Below are positions 56,109 through 64,000 of a stretch of 64,000 bases of DNA, one piece after another; position 1 is the first letter of the stretch; the number at the start of each line of letters is the position of its first letter. The notes under the pieces are model-generated. The model did no database searches and was not told the origin of the DNA. It was given only the letters and a program-made list of their open reading frames with translations. A program made the position numbers and the translations under genes. This DNA is from Zopfochytrium polystomum (taxonomy: Eukaryota > Chytridiomycota > Chytridiomycetes > Chytridiales > Chytridiaceae), in NCBI GenBank assembly GCA_025765615.1, contig JAIVFJ010000113.1:62001-126000 (forward strand). Reading direction: 5' to 3'.

Positions 56109-57620
56109 TGTACTCTTTTTTTTTTTGTTGTTTCTTTTTTTTGTTTTTTTTTTCTTTCTTTCTTTTGTTTCCTTGTTGTTTGTTGTTTTTTTCCCCCCGG
56201 ATTTTTCCCATTCTCGTTTCGTTTTTTTGTGTGCTGTTGTTGTTGTTGTTGTTGTTAATACTCTTTTGCGGTTTTTCCTTTCTGTGCGAATCGCTCCATT
56301 TTTGGGGCTTTGCCTTGTCACAGCACTTTTGGTTGTTGCTTTGGGGGTGGAACTCTTTTTTTTTTTTATTTTTATTTTTTTTTTTATAGTACGGGAGGTG
56401 AAAATGCCTCGCAGGTACGGCAAAGAACCAAGCACGTTTCCGTGCACAGGCCACCCCGGCCGTCAACTTTTGAAACAAACTCCACTCCTTGTGATTCAAG
56501 ACCGCACTCTTCTTGTTGCATTCAACGGCTGGCTGGCTGGGTCCTTGAGTGACACATGCCCAGACTCCATGCTTTCTGCTGTTCAAAGGAGCTGGGACTG
56601 GCGGCGAGAGATTTTGCGAAAACCCATCCCACCACCCGCACGACGACACTCTCCACCGCAACGTCGGAACGCTAACCCCCCAAAAAAAAAGCAAAAAAAA
56701 AAAAAACAAAAAAACATGGATTAATGCACTACTATTATTTCCGGATTAAGTTTGGCCGCCGCCGCCTATTTGCGCACAAACCTGACTAACGGGCGGGGCC
56801 TTACGAGGAGAGAATTAGCTGCAAGGGTGGAAGAGAAGAGAGGGAAAGTAGAGGAGGAGGAAGAAGGAACCAAAAAAAAAAAAAGAAAGAAGAAAGACGG
56901 GAAAAGGGGTTCCCGGTGGTGCAGCACCGCGTCCATGACCGGGGAGGGGGGAAAGTGGGTTTCCAAGGTGCAAGAGAGAAGGAAAAAAAAGAAAAAGAAA
57001 AAGAAAAAAAAAAAGAATAAAGGTCCCCTCGCGTGTTTTTCAAAATCGAGTTTTTTTTCTGGTCGTATTTTCGCTTGAACAGAGAGCGAAGGGAAGGGGA
57101 GGAAGGAAAACACAAGAAAAAAACGCAAGTAGGGAGGGGAGGCCTCTAACGGGTAAATGGGTCAAACGTAAAAAAGAAAAAGCAAGCAAAAGACGTTGGG
57201 AGGAGGTGGAGAGCAACTCTCGGCACAACGGGTCGACAAAGAGGCAAAAAGAAAGGAGAGGGGCGGAGGGGGGACGTATTAGGGTGGTAGAAAAAAGAAT
57301 AGGGTTTTCGCCCATGAGACCTTTTTTGCTTGGGGTTTTCCGGTATTTGCTAGGGGTCATAATAGAGGCCGTTTAAGGGAACTACTTTTTTTCTGGGCGG
57401 ATGGGAAACGATGTACGGGACGGTGCCACGTGGATGCAAAAAGGAAAGAGGAACCTGCAAACCCCCGACCCACAACTCCCAGCTTCTATGAGAACCAACC
57501 CTTGTCGAACGGGACGGACCCCAACTGTACGTGCTGGGGACTTCCGTCGGTATCTACTAAGGGAGGCGGTATAGAATGGACGAGGGAGGGTGGGAGGGTG
57601 GGATCAGAGCGAGGGGAGGG
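56109..57620. other. Intergenic region, no gene seen
   Basis: T-rich and GTT-repeat sequence (56118-56400) upstream of PABA synthase, then A-rich tracts (56690-57020). Frames here are low-complexity (Phe/Lys runs) and not credible genes. Confidence 0.6.
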
Positions 57621-57626
57621 GGTGCG

Positions 57627-58946
57627 CTACCGGCCGGGAGCAAAGGAAGACCTTCCCCCCAGCGTCGGTGACCGCGTCGCCGCCACCGCCTCCGCCTGCC
57701 TCCACCCGACCGCAGAAGCGCTTCGCCGCGACCCCGTGCCACCACCGCTACCGCTACTGCTGCCACCGCCTTCGTCGCCGCCCCACGCGGACGCCGCCGC
57801 CGCCGCCGCCGCCGCGCGCCGCGCGGCCAGCACCGCGCCAGCGCACGCGCTCCCGCGCCGCTGCTGCCGCTGGCGCGACGAGAACGCGAGCGCCGCGTAG
57901 CACTCCTCGATCGACTTTGGCAGCGGCGAGATCGGCGACACCGGTGGCGGCGACGCGCGCGCGCCCCGCTGCAGCAGCGACGGGGGAAGGCTGGGCGAGA
58001 TGGCGTGTTGCCGCGACGCGGCGAGTGATGGTGGTGGCGGAGGCGGCGATGGCGCGGCGCCGGCCGGGGTCAGGGACGGGGAGAGCCGCGGGGACGCCGG
58101 GATGAAGAGGGTCAGGGAGGAGCGGGAGGCCGGGAGCGACGGGAGCCGGGCCGAGTCGGACAGCGGCGACGGGAAGCGGGGTGGGGGTGGGGAGGCAGTG
58201 GAGGGGTGGGACGAGAGCCAGCTGCACGAGCCCCGGGATAATGGGGAGCATGCCGGTGCGGCCGCTGCGGCTGCTGGTGATGGTGATGGTGATGGTGCTT
58301 GAGCAGCTCCCGCTGCGGCGGACGGCGATCGCCCGTGGACCGCGAACGCGGCGGCGGCGGCGGCGGCCGAGATGCTGCCGCAGTTGCAGTTGGCCGAGTT
58401 GTGGGTCCCCGCCGAGCCGCCGTCCGTGTCGCAGGACGACGAGGACGACAGCATCGACGCTGCGTGCGGCTCCAGCGCGAAGCTGCTGCCGTCGTCGTCG
58501 CCGTCGTCGTCGTTGTCGTCGGCGTCGACTTGCAGAGTGTTCTCTCCGTTACTTGCGCTTGTCCGCCCGCAGTCGCATTCAAGGATGCAGCCGCCCCCAG
58601 TCACCGGCGGGCAAACCAGCTCGATGCCCAGCCCGCCGCCGCCACCGTCGTCGTCGTCCTCGCTCGCGCTGCCAAAGCACGACCTTCCTTCCGCATCGTC
58701 GTCGTCGTCGTCGTCGTCGCCGTCGACGTCATCGTTGCCGGCACCATCTGTTCCGAGCGGCCGCCCGCGAGCTGTCGCCAGACCGCTTCCGCCGCTGCTG
58801 CCGCTATTGCAGCCAGCCACCATGGTGGACGACGACGACGGCAGCGTCGGCTTCCGGTCCTTGGAGTGGCAGGCGCGCGAGCAGTAGGCCGACCAGGGGG
58901 TGGTGGAGCGGCCGCACACGAGGCACCAGGCGAGGTCGACGTGCAT
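57627..58946 (-). CDS. ECL1-like zinc-binding protein 1
   Basis: Single exon, 439 aa; ATG 58946 is chosen because the zinc motif then starts at residue 8 as in the paralogue. The N-terminal CLVCGRST..WSAYCSRACHSKD (Cys 8, 11, 22, 26; C-x2-C-x10-C-x3-C) matches the ECL1-type finger of fungal lifespan/stress regulators. The rest is disordered: Asp-rich runs, a second Cys-containing patch (CILECDCG), Ala/Ser/Pro-rich repeats, and SIEECYAALAFSSRQRQQRR near the C-terminus. Function beyond zinc binding cannot be read from sequence. The next gene on the same strand (62109-60925) shares the finger. Confidence 0.72.
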   Translation of the reverse strand: MHVDLAWCLVCGRSTTPWSAYCSRACHSKDRKPTLPSSSSTMVAGCNSGSSGGSGLATARGRPLGTDGAGNDDVDGDDDDDDDDAEGRSCFGSASEDDDDGGGGGLGIELVCPPVTGGGCILECDCGRTSASNGENTLQVDADDNDDDGDDDGSSFALEPHAASMLSSSSSCDTDGGSAGTHNSANCNCGSISAAAAAAAFAVHGRSPSAAAGAAQAPSPSPSPAAAAAAPACSPLSRGSCSWLSSHPSTASPPPPRFPSPLSDSARLPSLPASRSSLTLFIPASPRLSPSLTPAGAAPSPPPPPPSLAASRQHAISPSLPPSLLQRGARASPPPVSPISPLPKSIEECYAALAFSSRQRQQRRGSACAGAVLAARRAAAAAAAASAWGGDEGGGSSSGSGGGTGSRRSASAVGWRQAEAVAATRSPTLGGRSSFAPGR

Positions 58947-58949
58947 GAG

Positions 58950-60900
<1,951 letters not shown>

Positions 60901-60924
60901 CAGGCTGCCTGTAACCCCACCACC

Positions 60925-62109
60925 TTAAACCTCGACGCGCTCTTGCGCGGCCGCGAGGGTACCCCACCTGGCACCACCAACAGCAGGATGGCCACCAGCC
61001 GATCCCTCGTTCCTTTCGCGGCTCAGCGGAAAGGGCGCGGGGCGCGGCCGCCTCGCAAACGCCATTGCGCGGTGGCAGTCCGCCACGGCTGACGGCGATG
61101 GCGACGGCAACGACCACGCGTGCCGCGCCGCCGCCGCTGCGGCTGATGGTGGCGCAAGGTGCAGACGTGAGAAATACGCCGCCGCTGCGTGCGATGCCGG
61201 CGCCTTTGGAGTCGCCTGAGGCGACAGCATCGACCGCCCTCCCGCCGCGGCCGCTGCTGCGGCGGCGGCCGCTGAGTTTGAGACTGGCGCAAACGCGACG
61301 TGTGCTCGCGTCCGTATTGACGCCGTCGAGGACGACGACCACATCGTCAATGGCTTTGCAGCCGCCGACGCCGCCGCTGAGGCGGACGGACGGCCGCCAA
61401 AGCCAACGGCTCCTGCTGCTCCTGTTGCTGCTCCCGCGGCACGGTTCAGCGACGGCGACGGCGGCGGGGATGTCGGCCGGAACGCCTCAACGCACGACGC
61501 GACCGACACGCGCTGGTGGCGGTGCTGCTGCTGTTGCTGCTGCCTCGTCGATGTCGTTGACTTGATTGGGTTCGGCGGCACCGCCGCCGTTGGAGATGTT
61601 GGTGCAGCTGTAGCTGCACCTGCGGCGGCGGTGGGGTCAAGCAACGGCTTTGCCCCCGACTGCTGCGCCGCGTCGCGCGGATGGTGCTTGGCAGACAATG
61701 GAGTCGTGGGCGGGGATTGGCCCAGGTGCGCGCGAAGCTGCTGCTTCTTCTGCTCCTGCGCTACTGCTGCTGCTGCTACTGATGGCAGGGCGGACAGCGA
61801 AATGTTCGAAGAGGCGCGGTGGAGGCGGCCAGCTGGTGACACCGCCGCCGCCGCCGGAGACCTCGGGCGCTGGGCACGTGGAGAGTCGACCGCGCCCGCG
61901 GGCGTCGGGCCCTTTGGTGTCATGGTGTGGTGGTGGTGGTTGAGTTGTTGTTGGTTGGGAGATCGCGGTCGGAGGGCAGGTGGAGGCGGAGGGGCGCTCG
62001 GCGGTACGGGCGAGTCTTTCAAGAGACATTCTTTGGAGCAGTAAAGGGCTGCCGGCGGGGTGGCCAACCCGCAGACGGTGCAAAAGGGGCTGAGATCGAG
62101 GTGGTCCAT
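60925..62109 (-). CDS. ECL1-like zinc-binding protein 2
   Basis: Single exon, 394 aa, ATG 62109. The start MDHLDLSPFCTVCGLATPP then YCSKECLLKD has Cys 10, 13, 24, 28, the same C-x2-C-x10-C-x3-C spacing as the gene at 57627-58946. After it come a Pro-rich stretch, His run, SSNISLSALPSV, Gln-rich and poly-Ala tracts, VASCVEAFRPTSPPPSPSL, MWSSSSTASIRTRAHVAF, and HAAAAYFSRLHLAPPS. This resembles the Ser/Pro-rich, SSxxS-containing bodies of the fungal ECL1 family. Probably a nuclear or cytosolic stress/nutrient regulator (inference from family). Tandem duplication followed by strong divergence is likely. Confidence 0.75.
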   Translation of the reverse strand: MDHLDLSPFCTVCGLATPPAALYCSKECLLKDSPVPPSAPPPPPALRPRSPNQQQLNHHHHTMTPKGPTPAGAVDSPRAQRPRSPAAAAVSPAGRLHRASSNISLSALPSVAAAAVAQEQKKQQLRAHLGQSPPTTPLSAKHHPRDAAQQSGAKPLLDPTAAAGAATAAPTSPTAAVPPNPIKSTTSTRQQQQQQHRHQRVSVASCVEAFRPTSPPPSPSLNRAAGAATGAAGAVGFGGRPSASAAASAAAKPLTMWSSSSTASIRTRAHVAFAPVSNSAAAAAAAAAAGGRSMLSPQATPKAPASHAAAAYFSRLHLAPPSAAAAAARHAWSLPSPSPSAVADCHRAMAFARRPRPAPFPLSRERNEGSAGGHPAVGGARWGTLAAAQERVEV

Positions 62110-62199
62110 TTCTGCGGTTCGCTGGTTGCGACTGTTGGGAGGGGTGGTGGTTGTGATCGGTCAAAGAGGGAGCGGGCCACTTGGTGGTGTGTGTTGCTT

Positions 62200-62592
62200 C
62201 CTCCTCTGCAAAGGGCAAGCTCGCTTGGCTATCTGGGGGCGCAGGCCGGCCGGCGTGAGCAGGTGGGGCGGCGGAAGGGCAAGAAAAAGAGAGGAGAAGA
62301 GGGAGAAGAACAAGAAGAACAAGAAGAACACGAAGAAGAAGGTGAAGAACGAGTATAGGGGCGACGACGACGAGGGCAACGACGCGGGGGCGGGGGGGAC
62401 AACACGAGGAAGAAGAAGCGAGGGGAAGAAGGGGTCTGTGTGGGTGGCTGCTTTTGGAGCGGAAGGTGAAAAAAAATGAAGGAAAAGACAAAGGAAAAAG
62501 AAAAAAAAAAAGAAAAAAAAAGGAAAGAAAGGGGTTGGGGGAGAAAGAAGAAAAGACTGAAAAAAGAAAAAAGAGAGAGGTGAGGGCTATGA

Positions 62593-62624
<32 letters not shown>

Positions 62625-62949
62625 GCATGACCCTTGTCTCGCACGTTTCATCTTTTTTTTGTTTTGCAGGTTGAACAAAAACGATTGATTGGAATCCCGA
62701 GGAGAGACAGCCATTGAGACAGACAGAATGAATGGAAAGAGACAGACAGAGCGCGACAGAGAGAGCAAGGGGCTCCCGACGGAAGCAGCAGGTTGGGTTG
62801 GCTGTTGCAGTTTTTTCTTTTGATCAAGAGATAACGACGGAAGGGCACCACCGCACCAAGAATCGAGCCAAAGGAACCCCTGCGCGTGAATCATCCGCCA
62901 AGACGAAAGGCCGCGGCTGGCCGCACATTCCCCTCCCCATGACGACATA

Positions 62950-63015
<66 letters not shown>

Positions 63016-64000
63016 TACAGAGAGAGAGACGGACGATCCCAATCAAAGGTGAAAAACACTCCGAGATAAGGATTCACAATTGTGGCCGGCTCTGCGCGCC
63101 TGCACGCGGATCCTTCCAGTGAAGTTTCATCCCTTCTTTGTTTCTTTCGCTCTTTGCAAAATGTCCCTTTTCTTCTTCCTCCTTCCTTTTCCATTCGTGA
63201 TTCTCACTCTTTAAAACTCTCGTTTTGCATATTGTCGAAACTCTTTAATATCTCTTTTCACATCGCGACACCGGGCTCTGCTTGCATATTTGACGCGCTC
63301 TGCTCAACGATGCGCTCGAACGTTCCCTTTCCAACCCTCCTCTTTCTCGCCCCACCCGTGACTGGTTCCGGTGCCGACCCCCCCTTTTCAGCGTTACGCA
63401 TTTCCCACGTAATCCCACACGTAATCCCATTAGATTCCCCTGCATGCGGACCCTTGTTTCCGTCCGCACTCCAAGTTATGCTATAAATCCTCTTCCGGAC
63501 TGCCTCTGCCTGCTTACCGATTTTTTCCGTGGCTCTTCGTGTTTCGCTCCATCAACTCTCTTTCGACTGGCTCGCCCTTGGCTCGATCTCCTCTTTGCTG
63601 CTGTATTTCCTCTGGAGCACACAGGCATTGGCAATGCCTTTCCATCTTTGAATACACCACTCATTCAGTCATAATAGGTGAGGAGTAGGATGAAAACACC
63701 CCTGGCCTTACAATAAGTAAAACCGTGCCAATCTCCGTCCTTCACATTCCCTCGGCCACAACGACCAAGAGCTCACTCGTCCAGCGCACGAACAATGGCC
63801 TGAGTCCAGCCACCAGCGGTAGTCGCGACGCATTCTCCCTTCCATGCCTCATTTCCTTCTCAACGGCGTTCCCCAAAAGTGTTTGTGTGTCGCCCGGACC
63901 TGCACGGCGGAGAGAGGGGGAAAGAAAAAACTAAAACCCTAGCAATTGTCATCTACTCGTTAATTTCCTCCCTCTTCACACGAGTCTGTATCTCGTTGCT
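62200..64000. other. Low-complexity and unassigned end of the window
   Basis: GAA-rich block (62280-62350), poly(A)-rich block (62470-62530), (GTCT)n at 62592-62625, (CA)n at 62952-63015. From 63060 to 64000 the sequence is pyrimidine-rich with frames of up to 134 codons, none recognised. Confidence 0.55.

Overview
This window is nuclear DNA from a fungus, probably an early-diverging (chytrid- or zygomycete-grade) lineage. The genes are GC-rich and split by many short GT-AG introns (about 38-150 nt, some with CTAAC/CTAAT branch sites). The gene families are fungal: Slm1-type F-BAR/PH, a Cys-rich S41 peptidase, Aps1/Ddp1-type Nudix, fused PabA-PabB, ECL1-like zinc proteins, Afg1 and ZW10/Dsl1. 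I saw no bacterial operons, phage, CRISPR arrays or convincing tRNA/rRNA genes. Exon models were built by hand from splice signals and reading-frame continuity; for most long genes all exon phases add up.

Layout. 1-4.45 kb: a decayed Ty1/copia element on the minus strand, with a small minisatellite. 4.6-9.1 kb (+): Nudix hydrolase, then a 7-exon S41 peptidase-like protein. 9.3-11.6 kb (-): Slm1-like protein. 12.1-16.6 kb (+): two tandem paralogues of an unrecognised Gln/Pro-rich family. 17.6-21.5 kb (-): membrane-anchored SH3 protein and beta-carbonic anhydrase. 22.5-23.7 kb (-): a PQQ-propeller-like gene, perhaps broken. 24.4-27.9 kb (+): an 11-exon Afg1 ATPase. 28.1-35.4 kb (-): F-box-like protein, Vps62-family protein, ZW10. 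36.9-39.2 kb (-): acidic protein with an IQ-like helix. 40.2-43.6 kb: two solo LTRs of one family, one inserted inside a dead copia pol gene. 44.7-47.2 kb (+): 7-exon membrane-anchored protein with a histone-H1-like lysine-rich tail. 47.6-51.7 kb (-): F-box/LRR-like gene with frame breaks and an unknown multi-exon gene. 51.9-56.1 kb (-): 9-exon p-aminobenzoate synthase. 57.6-62.1 kb (-): two tandem ECL1-like zinc-finger proteins. The remainder is low-complexity intergenic DNA.

Most interesting signals. (1) The two solo LTRs carry a dense array of perfect heat-shock elements directly upstream of a TATAAAAG box, so they look like heat-inducible retrotransposon promoters (ONSEN-like logic). (2) The tandem Gln/Pro-rich pair shares three sequence motifs, an intron position and a TATA promoter, with no family I can name. 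(3) A signal-anchor protein ends in an H1-like tail. (4) In the PABA synthase gene, a poly(U) tract and a poly(A) tract flank the one symmetric exon that encodes the glutaminase His/Glu, which could drive exon skipping or circularisation. The genes look like ordinary housekeeping and lineage-specific loci, not one pathway; the only local relationships are the tandem paralogue pairs.
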